Shown here piece after piece: positions 37,126 through 46,348 of a stretch of DNA of 64,000 bases. The stretch comes from Diadema setosum (taxonomy: Eukaryota > Echinodermata > Echinoidea > Diadematoida > Diadematidae), in NCBI GenBank assembly GCA_033980235.1, contig CM067070.1:1444478-1508477 (forward strand), written 5' to 3'. The position numbers and the translations under genes were made by a program. The notes beneath the pieces were generated by a model, which made no database searches, was not told where the DNA came from, and worked only from the letters and a program-made list of their open reading frames with translations. The stretch's first letter is position 1. Each line of letters begins with the position of its first letter.

Positions 37126-37231
37126 CGATCTCACTCCATTCTTGTTGAGTTGGGATATTCGCGATTAAAGTTGCTAAAATCAAAGAAAACAATAAGAAAA
37201 TACAGGATGTTTTTCAATCATCACTTCTAGT

Positions 37232-37290
37232 TTCATTCATTCATTCAGTCATTCATTCATTCATTCATTCATTCATTCAATCATTCATTT
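37232..37290. repeat. ATTC tetranucleotide microsatellite
   Basis: (ATTC)n with minor interruptions, just left of the gypsy insertion. Confidence 0.9.
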
Positions 37291-37398
37291 CCAACAAAAC
37301 CATATAAATGTATTACAAAAATTGAATACAGCGTGTTACGACCAAAATCACTCTGAGAATGATCGCACAAAAGAAACAATCAACTAATGTTCAGGCGG

Positions 37399-37404
37399 TT
37401 TATT
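37399..37404 (-). promoter_or_regulatory. LTR poly(A) signal
   Basis: AATAAA on the element strand; repeated in the 5' LTR at 42154-42159 and kept in copy 2. Confidence 0.6.
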
Positions 37405-38015
37405 AACAGTGATATTGTGGGTACAGACTCGTAATCGGTTTTCACATCAGTACAATAATGATCAATAGAAACAGTTACAAATCAGTCATGAAATCACTTA
37501 CACTTAGTACATGCAATATCCCTGGAAATGTCCAAATACGATGCTTGATGCACAAAGGAATGATCCACGATGCACCGATGAATGATACCTTCGACGTAAA
37601 TCCAGAGGTGCAGGTTACGATAATCCAAGGTATAGATCCGGGGTAAAATCCACGATAGATGTCCACAGTAAAAATGTTCACAGCGAAACGTGTAGAATCC
37701 AGACGTTATGACGACCACGTCCAGTTGATGCGTTGAATGATGATTCACTTTATAATGTCCAGCAAGGAATCCAGCCCGTCACAGCTTTGCCGTAATAATG
37801 TCCGTTGACACTAAAATATGGAGTCTCTCTCCAATGTAGGCAATTAATTCTCTGCAGGCAAAATGTCTCCCAGGCCTTATCTCCACAAACACAGTTTGTA
37901 TAGCAGGTCAGCAGGTAACACAGGACTGACTATAACAAGTCGCTTCAGAGCCAGAAGTGACGTAACTCTCAGAGCAGAGGTGTTGGGTACTCTGCCTACC
38001 TCAGAATTCCTCCTG

Positions 38016-38023
38016 CTTATATA
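38016..38023 (-). promoter_or_regulatory. LTR TATA box
   Basis: TATATAAG on the element strand, about 460 nt from the U3 edge. It is conserved in the active 5' LTR (42772-42779) and in copy 2 (59450-59457). Together with the AATAAA it implies an R region of about 600 nt. Confidence 0.6.
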
Positions 38024-38219
38024 CTATCCATTCACCCCTTTCTAGTACATTCTGTAATTTTCTCCAACCTGGGGCTACATACCTGAACATACTAGCAAGT
38101 CCAAATTCCAGGAATCCTGGATGACTCACTTCCTAATATGTGCATAACATCATTGCCAAAATTAACTACCAATCACCTTGGGCTACAAGGGCAGTGCCTC
38201 ACTCAGCCAGCACTTCCCA

Positions 38220-38380
38220 GAATTTTCTGGAATGGGTTAAATCATTCTAGATTGAGTGAGCTATAATGTATTTCCTGTCACATGCATACATGTACTGTAG
38301 CTACATTGTATACCACATAGAAAATTCTCCACTGATCTGGTCAGCCTGTATGTACTACATCTATATCATATAGAATGTTC
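38220..38380 (-). promoter_or_regulatory. Heat-shock-element-like motifs in U3
   Basis: Three matches to the nGAAnnTTCn heat-shock pattern: GAATTTTCTGGAA (38220-38232, three units), GAAAATTC (38320-38327) and GAATGTTC (38373-38380). All lie upstream of the TATA box on the element strand. The three-unit site is kept in copy 2 at 59655-59667. A TTCCAGGAA palindrome (STAT-like spacing) lies at 38106-38114. Confidence 0.4.
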
Positions 38381-38476
38381 TCCATTAATCTGGTCTACCT
38401 GTGTACATACACATTAAACAACCATGCATACAGCCTTGATACATGTACATAACTACTTGTGTGTACATTTGTGACA

Positions 38477-38485
38477 CCATCCCCC
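38477..38485 (-). other. Polypurine tract
   Basis: GGGGGATGG on the element strand, directly next to the 3' LTR, where plus-strand DNA synthesis would be primed. The same tract is present in copy 2 (59913-59921). Confidence 0.65.
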
Positions 38486-38812
38486 ATGTGAAAAAGAAAG
38501 CCTTGCCGTAGCAAGGGTTTCTTTTACCTTCACAATTTCTCATTGTTATTTACAACGAATGTGAGGTAAAATCCAAATCAAGCAACAATAATCACATACT
38601 ATCACAGGCCTTTTCAACAGCTACATTAATTCCATGTTCTCTTTTCATGGATACCAGTTACATTGATATTGCTTTGATTCTTGAAGCTTATACAATGTAC
38701 AATCATGTCAAACTCAAAGTGCATGTACATCAATAATGGAAAAGCTATACACATATAGGTGATATGCAGGTGAAAACTTTTCATCTTTGTATTCTACTGT
38801 GCTATCCACTGC
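38486..38812 (-). other. Short untranslated tail where RT/RNase H would be expected
   Basis: About 330 bp between the integrase stop codon and the purine tract, with no open frame of note. In Gmr1-like gypsy elements (gag-protease-integrase-RT-RNase H order) the polymerase would follow the integrase here. Copy 2 has the same short tail (59922-60250). Confidence 0.6.
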
Positions 38813-41800
38813 CTATGTCACACCAACTGACTTTCTGTCATAGCACTCTTTCAACATATTGACATGACACATTCTCTGTTCTTTGCGTCTGTCTGGTGTG
38901 CTGATCACATAGTTCACATCATTGAATTTCTTTTTGACACAATATGGGCCACTGAACTTGGCTTTCAGTGGTTCACCTTGTATGGGCAGCAATACAAGAA
39001 CTTTGTCACCTGGTTTGAAAATTCGGGCTTTGGCATTTTTGTCTGCCTTTCTCTTCATAGAGTCTTGTGACACTTTCAAGTGTTCCCTAGCTACCTCACA
39101 AGCCTTTGAAAGCCTCTCACGAAACTTTGACACATAGTCAAGTAGGTGGACTTCATCATCCTCAGTCATGAATTTCTCTTTGACGAGCTTCAGTGGGCCC
39201 CTAACTTCATGACCGTACACCAACTCAAATGGGCTGAAACCCGTCGACTCATTTGGGGAGTCCCTCGTTGCGAACAGCAGGAAAGGGATGCCCTTATCCC
39301 AATCCTCGGGATACTCCTCACAAAATGCCCTAATCATTGTCTTTAGGGTCTGGTTGTAGCGCTCCAACGCACCTTGGGATTGGGGATGATAAGCTGACGA
39401 CTTCAGCTGCTTCACACCCAAACGATACATCACCTCTTGAAATATGCCTGACATGAAATTTGACCCTTGGTCAAACTGCACTTCCTTGGGCAACCCATAC
39501 CTAGTGAAAAACTGCACTAGAGCATCTACCACAGTCTTAGCAGTGATATTTCGCAACGGGATAGCCTCTGGAAACCGTGTAGACATATCCATGATTGTCA
39601 AGAGGTACTTATGACCCGACCTAGTCCTAGGCAAAGGTCCAACACAATCAACTAGAACCCGACTGAATGGTTCTTCAAACGCAGGTATCGGAATCAATGG
39701 CGCCGGCTTCACTGAATGCTGTGGTTTACCAGCCACCTGACATGTGTGACAAGTCTTACAGAACTCAGCCACATCCACATTCAACCCTGGCCAATAGAAA
39801 TGCCTCATGATCCGATCCTTTGTCTTTCTGACGCCTAAATGGCCGCCAACAGGTAACTCGTGAGCAATCCTCAAGATCTCACTGCGGTAACTGGGAGGGA
39901 CAACAACTTGACGGACCACCGTCCAATCCTCATCAGCTGGCCTATGGGGAGGTCTCCACTTCCTCATCAAAATGCCATCTTTGACATAATAGCACTCAGG
40001 GACCTTTTCAGCCTCAGCCTCAGAACACGCCGTCTGAGACAAGCCTTTCAACTCAGAGTCTGCCTGCTGTGCTTCAACCAAGGAAGACTTGCTAAACAGC
40101 CCATCACTGTTAGCCTCGGAGCCTAATACAGCAACCCCATCATTCAAATCCTTGAAAAAGGTTTCTGCCAACCAAACACCGGAATTCTCCTCCACATCAA
40201 CAGAATCCGCATCATCTTGAACAGCTCTACGAGCCTGAGACCTAGTCACAACACAATCTGGGAAAATCCCAGGAAACTCCTCCTGCAACTGCTCAGTTTC
40301 AGCAACCACCACTGGTTTATCCGAAACAACTGGAGACGCAACCACCTTGTCCCCAGCCAAGTCATTCCCCAACAGGAAGTCAATGCCTACCATGGGCAAC
40401 TCAGGAACAACTCCAACAGTGACAGGACCAGAAACTAGGTCACACTTCAAATCCACCCTATACAGTGGTACTGACATATAACTGCCATCAACAGTCTGAA
40501 TCAAGACTTTTGCATTCACTGCACTATCTGGTGGAAAAGTCATACCACCATCCACCATCAACGACTGAGAGGCCACCGTATCCCGCAGGATGACTACTGG
40601 TTTACCTGCCTCACCAGAAGTACATGGGGTCACCTCACCATCAAACAAAAAGCTACGATAGCTCTCATCCACCTGCTTAGTCCTGTCTTTGAACTTGGGA
40701 GATCGACTTTCAATGGCCTGTGTTTCACTGAACGGGACACTATTTTCAGGTAGGACACTTTTTGACATGACAAATCCCATGTCCTTCTTTGTTTTGTTTT
40801 GCAACTTCCAACACTGTGACTTTACATGCCCTGTCTTGTTACAGTGAAAACATTTGATGACATTTGCACTTGTACTGGACCCTTTGTCAGATTGAGGCTT
40901 TGGTGCCGATGAAGTTTCAGAACTCGTGCCTTTTTCAGAACCAGCATTCTTTGGATTGCTCGACTGATTTTTGTCTCTCTTATTTCCAGAGAAATTCCTG
41001 AAAGGTGGTCTGTTGTCATTTCTGTGGGTCAGCTCATACTCATCAGCCATCAAGGCTGCTTTATGCAAACTTGTCACTTTGTGATCATCCAAATGCGACC
41101 TCACACTGAAAGCAACACTCTTTTTGAATTCTTCCAAGAGAACAACCTCACGTAGGTTATCAAAATTCTGATCCACTTTCAGGGACCTGTTCCACCTATC
41201 GAACATCATTTCTTTTTCACGAGCAAACTCAACATGTGTCTGGCCTTTGCGGTACGAATTTCTGAACTTGTGTCTGTACGCCTCTGGCACCAACTCATAA
41301 GCATTCAACACTGCCTTCTTGACTGTAGCATAGTCACGTGATTGCTCTTTTGAGAGAGATGAGTACACATCGGCTGCTTTGCCGACAAACACACTTTGAA
41401 GGAGCATGGGCCAAAATTCCTGTGGCCAGTTCAAACTGTCAGCCACCTTCTCAAATGACACAAAATATGCATCAACTCTGTTTTCTTCAAACTTTGGCAC
41501 CAATCGAATGTTCCTAGCCAAATCAAATTCAGAGGGAGCCCTTTCACGATTTCCAACAGTCTGTGCATGAGTCAATTCCATCTCACGCAATTTCACTTGT
41601 TGCTCCACTTCGAATTTCTTAATTTCCAGTTCCTTTTCTCTCAATTCCATTTCTCTAGCCCTTTGCTCTCTTTCTATTTCTCTTTGTTTTTCCATTTCCA
41701 TTTTAGCAAGCTCAAGCCGTGTTTGATCAGACATTTGAGTTTGATCTAAAATTTTAGTTTCTTCTTTGAGCTCCATGTGACCAGCTACCAAGTCAAGAAT

Positions 41801-41953
41801 TTCTGCCTTTCTTACACCTTGTGGAACATCTACATTCAAATGCTGTGCAATAGCAGTCAAATCACATTTGCGTAAGCTTTGCAAGTCTTTGAGGGACAAA
41901 TCTGTCCTCTGAACAAATGCCTGAACATCCATTGTACTGATTGACATTGTCAC
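38813..41953 (-). CDS. Gag-protease-integrase polyprotein (1046 aa) without reverse transcriptase
   Basis: Order: N-terminal SAP-like helix pair (about 14-55), charged Glu/Arg/Lys coiled coil (about 65-125), gag core (about 140-320), CCHC zinc knuckle CFHCNKTGHVKSQC (about 368-381), retropepsin-like protease (about 450-540), linker, integrase HHCC finger (about 698-740), catalytic core, and a basic C-terminal domain (about 940-1046). The integrase triad is present: Asp in VDCVG (about 768), Asp in DQGSN (about 827) and Glu in ALERY (about 863), with 35 residues between the last two. The protease motif reads DTVA, where a retropepsin expects DT/SG; copy 2 has DTGA. No YxDD-type polymerase motif or RNase H is present, and the linker of about 150 residues between protease and integrase is too short for either. 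The frame is otherwise intact. It would make particles and an integration complex but needs RT from elsewhere. Confidence 0.92.
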   Translation of the reverse strand: MTMSISTMDVQAFVQRTDLSLKDLQSLRKCDLTAIAQHLNVDVPQGVRKAEILDLVAGHMELKEETKILDQTQMSDQTRLELAKMEMEKQREIEREQRAREMELREKELEIKKFEVEQQVKLREMELTHAQTVGNRERAPSEFDLARNIRLVPKFEENRVDAYFVSFEKVADSLNWPQEFWPMLLQSVFVGKAADVYSSLSKEQSRDYATVKKAVLNAYELVPEAYRHKFRNSYRKGQTHVEFAREKEMMFDRWNRSLKVDQNFDNLREVVLLEEFKKSVAFSVRSHLDDHKVTSLHKAALMADEYELTHRNDNRPPFRNFSGNKRDKNQSSNPKNAGSEKGTSSETSSAPKPQSDKGSSTSANVIKCFHCNKTGHVKSQCWKLQNKTKKDMGFVMSKSVLPENSVPFSETQAIESRSPKFKDRTKQVDESYRSFLFDGEVTPCTSGEAGKPVVILRDTVASQSLMVDGGMTFPPDSAVNAKVLIQTVDGSYMSVPLYRVDLKCDLVSGPVTVGVVPELPMVGIDFLLGNDLAGDKVVASPVVSDKPVVVAETEQLQEEFPGIFPDCVVTRSQARRAVQDDADSVDVEENSGVWLAETFFKDLNDGVAVLGSEANSDGLFSKSSLVEAQQADSELKGLSQTACSEAEAEKVPECYYVKDGILMRKWRPPHRPADEDWTVVRQVVVPPSYRSEILRIAHELPVGGHLGVRKTKDRIMRHFYWPGLNVDVAEFCKTCHTCQVAGKPQHSVKPAPLIPIPAFEEPFSRVLVDCVGPLPRTRSGHKYLLTIMDMSTRFPEAIPLRNITAKTVVDALVQFFTRYGLPKEVQFDQGSNFMSGIFQEVMYRLGVKQLKSSAYHPQSQGALERYNQTLKTMIRAFCEEYPEDWDKGIPFLLFATRDSPNESTGFSPFELVYGHEVRGPLKLVKEKFMTEDDEVHLLDYVSKFRERLSKACEVAREHLKVSQDSMKRKADKNAKARIFKPGDKVLVLLPIQGEPLKAKFSGPYCVKKKFNDVNYVISTPDRRKEQRMCHVNMLKECYDRKSVGVT

Positions 41954-42066
41954 AATGTATTACACACAATGTACAATTGAACAATCAACTCAACTAGTAT
42001 TTTGTCTGTACCAATATTCTGGCTTCCGGAACGTTCCAAATTCTAAGTTTGGCTTTAAATTCACTT

Positions 42067-42084
42067 CTCGGACACAAGCCCCCA
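42067..42084 (-). other. Primer-binding-like site, tRNA-Pro type, with a 2-nt insertion
   Basis: Four nt downstream of the 5' LTR on the element strand: TGGGGGCTTGTGTCCG. Copy 2 reads TGGGGGCTTGTCCGCGA, close to the tRNA-Pro-complementary site used by gammaretroviruses (TGGGGGCTCGTCCGGGAT). Copy 1 has an extra GT. Confidence 0.5.
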
Positions 42085-42088
42085 ATTT

Positions 42089-43232
42089 TGTTACGACCAA
42101 AATCACTCTGAGAATGATCGCACAAAAGAAACAATCAACTAATGTTCAGGCGGTTTATTAACAGTGATATTGTGGGTACAGACTCGTAATCGGTTTTCAC
42201 ATCAGTACAATAATGATCAATAGAAACAGTTACAAATCAGTAATGAAATCACTTACACTTAGTACATGCAATATCCCTGGAAATGTCCAAATACGATGCT
42301 TGATGCACAAAGGAATGATCCACGATGCACCGATGAATGATACCTTCGACGTAAATCCAGAGGTGCAGGTTACGATAATCCAAGGTATAGATCCGGGGTA
42401 AAATCCACGATAGATGTCCACAGTAAAAATGTTCACAGCGAAACGTGTAGAATCCAGACGTTATTACGACCACGTCCAGTTGATGCGTTGAATGATGATT
42501 CACTTTATAATGTCCAGCAAGGAATCCAGCCCGTCACAGCTTTGCCGTAATAATGTCCGTTGACACTAAAATATGGAGTCTCTCTCCAATGTAGGCAAAT
42601 TAATTCTCTGCAGGCAAAATGTCTCCCAGGCCTTATCTCCACAAACACAGTTTGTATAGCAGGTCAGCAGGTAACACAGGACTGACTATAACAAGTCGCT
42701 TCAGAGCCAGAAGTGACGTAACTCTCAGAGCAGAGGTGTTGGGTACTCTGCCTACCTCAGAATTCCTCCTGCTTATATACTATCCATTCACCCCTTTCTA
42801 GTACATTCTGTAATTTTCTCCAACCTGGGGCTACATACCTGAACATACTAGCAAGTCCAAATTCCAGGAATCCTGGATGACTCACTTCCTAATATGTGCA
42901 TAACATCATTGCCAAAATTAACTACCAATCACCTTGGGCTACAAGGGCAGTGCCTCACTCAGCCAGCACTTCCCAGAATTTTCTGGAATGGGTTAAATCA
43001 TTCTAGATTGAGTGAGCTATAATGTATTTCCTGTCACATGCATACATGTACTGTAGCTACATTGTATACCACATAGAAAATTCTCCACTGATCTGGTCAG
43101 CCTGTATGTACTACATCTATATCATATAGAATGTTCTCCATTAATCTGGTCTACCTGTGTACATACACATTAAACAACCATGCATACAGCCTTGATACAT
43201 GTACATAACTACTTGTGTGTACATTTGTGACA
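42089..43232 (-). repeat. 5' LTR of gypsy copy 1
   Basis: 1144 bp, about 99.8% identical to 37334-38476. On the element strand it starts at 43232 (TGTCACAAATG) and ends at 42089. It contains the same TATA (42772-42779), AATAAA (42154-42159) and heat-shock-like motifs (for example 42976-42988). Confidence 0.93.
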
Positions 43233-43745
43233 AGCGCATAAATGTCATCATATAAAGTAAAGGATAAATTTACAGAAAACTTGTAGGAAAATGTTGGAAA
43301 TGGGGAGGAATGCTAAAAAGCTGAGCTTGTAGGCCTTTATTCCTTGTTATGTCACAAGGCATTTCTGGAATATTGAATTTCCCTCTATCTGATGATGGAC
43401 TTGAATATTGTAAAATGTTTAAAAATGGCGCTTACTTCGTTTTGTTATAAAACTCTACATTTTTCGTTATTGTTGCCCTAAAGAGGCATCATGGATCATT
43501 CAAGTATTCTAATCCAGCGATGACAGGCACAAGGATTAAACCAACATTTTGAAAAATCATACCTTTGAGCGTTTTTTTTTTGTTTTGTTCTTTAAAACGT
43601 CAGTGATTATAATAATGCAGTACTGATAAACCTGTTGTGTATTCTCTATACCCCCCCCCCCCCCACCCCCGATGCCTTTCTCATACGAGCCTCTCTCTCT
43701 CTCCCTCTCTCATAGTTTGTACTCTACTCATCTCAGTTTTTGGAG
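43233..43745. other. No gene seen
   Basis: Begins with the AGCG target duplication. C-tract near 43650-43666 and a (CT)n run near 43690. Confidence 0.4.
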
Positions 43746-43860
43746 TCCAAAGGGGCCTGAGCTTTCGATCCTAGCAGAATCTTCGTCAGAGGCAAAATGA
43801 CAAACAGGCAGGGAGAGCAATCCCATATAATAACTTCACACAACAAGAACAGTCAGGGAC
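43746..43860 (-). mobile_element. Penelope-like or LINE-like 3' tail with a hammerhead-like motif
   Basis: On the minus strand: GCCTCTGACGAAG, a hairpin (GATTC, loop TGCTA, GGATC), then CGAAAGCTCAGG. CTGACGA...GAAA resembles the hammerhead ribozyme core (CUGANGA...GAAA), but one extra A lies between core and stem II, and stems I and III are not clear. Motifs of this style are familiar from the ends of Penelope-like elements. No polymerase frame is attached. Confidence 0.35.
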
Positions 43861-43983
43861 AGGCTGCATGGGGACACAGAACAAAGGACAGTTTTTAATC
43901 CAAATTTCATTCACATACTGGCTGCCCTTGACAGTAAGTAAATTGCATCTGGATAGAGGCTGTGTGGTCCTCCCCCCCCCCTT

Positions 43984-44016
<33 letters not shown>

Positions 44017-44941
44017 TTCCCTGTCTCTCTCCCTCTGTCTCAACCTACAGGATACAGCCTCCCTAGAGCCTCATGAACTCAGTCTACCATTACAGTGATC
44101 ACAAAGAACGACGAGCTGAACTAACCTTGAGTATTCAAACCACAGCACACCACATTAACGCAAATTAGATCGGAATATTAATGTAATCAGCACGATATGT
44201 CTCTGAAATGCATTTGCTGTATCCCCGCAAAGCACTAGTCTGGCTTCCAGACCGTCGACTCGTACTAATTTCCTTACCAGAATATTAACGCCCTCTAAAG
44301 ACAAAAGAAGTAGCAGGTTCATGTGGATAGTTTGCCTTCGGCAAAGGCATCGACTTCGTCGCTGCGGAGAGGGCATTTTGTAAAACGAGTACAGTTGGCA
44401 AAGGGTCTGGAAACCAGACTACGCAAGCACAGACATCTAAAACATTGCAGATCACTACGTAGATGGACGCACTCACATCTAACGCTAAGAGGATATTGAT
44501 AGACTCTTTTTGGCTCAGCGCACATTTCCCACCGTCCTCCCCTAGGCTTGGCTCCTGATGAAGCGCGTGCCGTAATGTGCGCATGAATACACTGCCAATC
44601 ATCACGTGTCACCCCCCCCCCCCCCCCCAACGTGGCTATCATTTCACTTCCCTTGTGAATAAAATGCATCTAGGGACCTTAATGACTCCAATACAGCTAG
44701 AGTAAGCCTCAATGGCCTTCACTTCTATCGGATGCTTTTTTAAATTGAGTTGTTTAGGACCTTGAAAGTTGGCATCCGCTACGAGAGTATTATAGAGCAA
44801 GAGAAAATTCTCAACATGAACAACAACGAACGGATGCATCAAAAACAGTCGAAGGTCAGGCATGGAAGTGAAAATATAGAATAAATGATAAAGTTTCATT
44901 TCTATCAGAAATCTCTCCAGCATATTTCAGTTGGTATATTA
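43861..44941. other. No gene seen; CT microsatellite and C-tracts
   Basis: C-tracts and (CT)n at 43973-44030, C-tract at 44608-44628. The open frames at 44285-44669 show no domain or splice support. Confidence 0.4.
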
Positions 44942-46094
44942 TATAGTCAGACCGCAGCACGTATGCTAATGAGCCGATCCGGCAAGATTTATTCAGCACT
45001 CTCGTTGACGATCTTTGCGTTCGAAAGGTGTCACGTCGTGCGAGATTTTGCGAGAGTTTGAGGCTATGGTTTTCACAGTGTAGCGACTTGTGCATACATT
45101 CGTCATGGCTACAAGTCACGGTACAGTTCTGCAGACTTTGATCTTCATTTTGATACTAAATTTGCGTATAATATCGGATCTTATCATGACGATATAATTA
45201 GTTGAATTTGCGTAAATGTTACCTGCTTTTCACGGAAGATGCTGTCATCTTAAGTTCGTTTTTGGTTCCTGACCGGTTTAAGAAACTGTTGTTTCTGATT
45301 TTGGCTTTTTCGTAGAGAGGAAACTTAGATACCCATCATATATTGGAGTCAAGGAGATGCAAGCATGATTTATACTATTTTGTTTCTGTTTTGCAATGTC
45401 TGTAAAATTCACTCCTAAGCCGAAAGTATGCTCCACACAAAGTGTACAGTGAGGCGAAAGAGCTCTCTCATTGGACAGTGCTTGCATTCAGCACTTGAAC
45501 TTGGCTTGAACTACACGCGTGCCAAGAAACCGCAAGTGGCATCAAACAAATTTTATGTAGCAGCGTAATGACGTAATGCAAGCGCTGAATGCAAGCGCTG
45601 TCCAATGAGAGAGGTTACTCTTGAGATTGCACGGATTCAAGCTAATCAGCACTGACATCGATATTTTACTGGTTCCTGACCAGTTTAAGCAACAGATTGT
45701 CAAGATGTTTACATGTATAGAAAGATTAGAGATAATACGAAATACGCATTTTCATTGAGATGCGAAGTGAATTCGGTATTCTTTTGATGCCCTGAACGTG
45801 TACTGCACCAATTACTTTTTCATCACTTTTCAAGCTCAGATTATGCCGCCATGATACTTTTCATTTACAATAATTTGAGTAAGATGTGACGATGGTTTAC
45901 ATATTTTCCTTGAATTTGCTACCCAATTTGTGAATATTTAAGGTGTTTTTTTTTGTTGTTGTTGTTGTTGTTGTTGTTGCCGAAAGCCAAAGGACAAAAT
46001 CCCCTTCCGCAGCTCATGTATGCAAGTCTAAGGCGTGCTTGCATACGAGTTGAATAAATACAAGCGAATTATCGGGTACTGCGGTCTGACTGTA
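44942..46094. mobile_element. Tc1/mariner-like non-autonomous element (about 1.15 kb)
   Basis: Inverted ends TAGTCAGACCGCAG (44944 on) and CAGTCAGACCGCAG (ending 46092), each next to TA (44942-44943, 46093-46094). A second inverted pair lies inside at 45463-45497 and 45579-45613 (CTCTCTCATTGGACAG...). A diverged direct repeat GGTTCCTGACC(G/A)GTTTAAG is at about 45265 and 45670, and a (TTG)n run is near 45953-45980. No transposase. Confidence 0.6.
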
Positions 46095-46288
46095 TACCTA
46101 ACCTGTACTTTCAGACAAAAAAAGAAAAAAAAAATATGCCTACAATAATAATTAGGCAAGATCATGGCAATTACTACAGTGGTATGATTAATGTTTGAGT
46201 CTTTTAATTTTCCGGGGCCACGAAACGTTTTCTTGTTTCTTGAGGATCCGTTTTCCCTTACCGGTAAACATATTTTTATTTATATTGT

Positions 46289-46348
<60 letters not shown>

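Larger units (their letters stand above)
37334..38476 (-). repeat. 3' LTR of gypsy copy 1
   Basis: TGTTACGACC...TTTGTGACA on the plus strand. On the element strand the order is U3 (from 38476), TATATAAG at 38023-38016, a long putative R, AATAAA at 37404-37399, then a short U5. The U3 contains heat-shock-element-like motifs. Confidence 0.93.
37334..43232 (-). mobile_element. Complete Ty3/gypsy-type LTR retrotransposon, copy 1, lacking RT/RNase H
   Basis: 5.9 kb, minus strand. LTRs of 1143 and 1144 bp begin TG and end CA on the plus strand and are flanked by a 4-bp duplication AGCG (37330-37333, 43233-43236). The internal region (38477-42088, 3612 bp) holds a primer-binding-like site, one long gag-protease-integrase frame and a purine tract. 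I found two substitutions and one 1-bp indel between the LTRs, so insertion is recent. No reverse transcriptase or RNase H is encoded in any frame. Confidence 0.93.

Noticed and set aside
37458..37748. 60-84 residue frames duplicated at 42213-42503 and similar at 58939
   Set aside because: They lie in the LTRs and are duplicated only because the LTRs are.
38864..40438. Plus-strand frames over the gypsy internal region
   Set aside because: Antisense shadows of the gag-protease-integrase frame.
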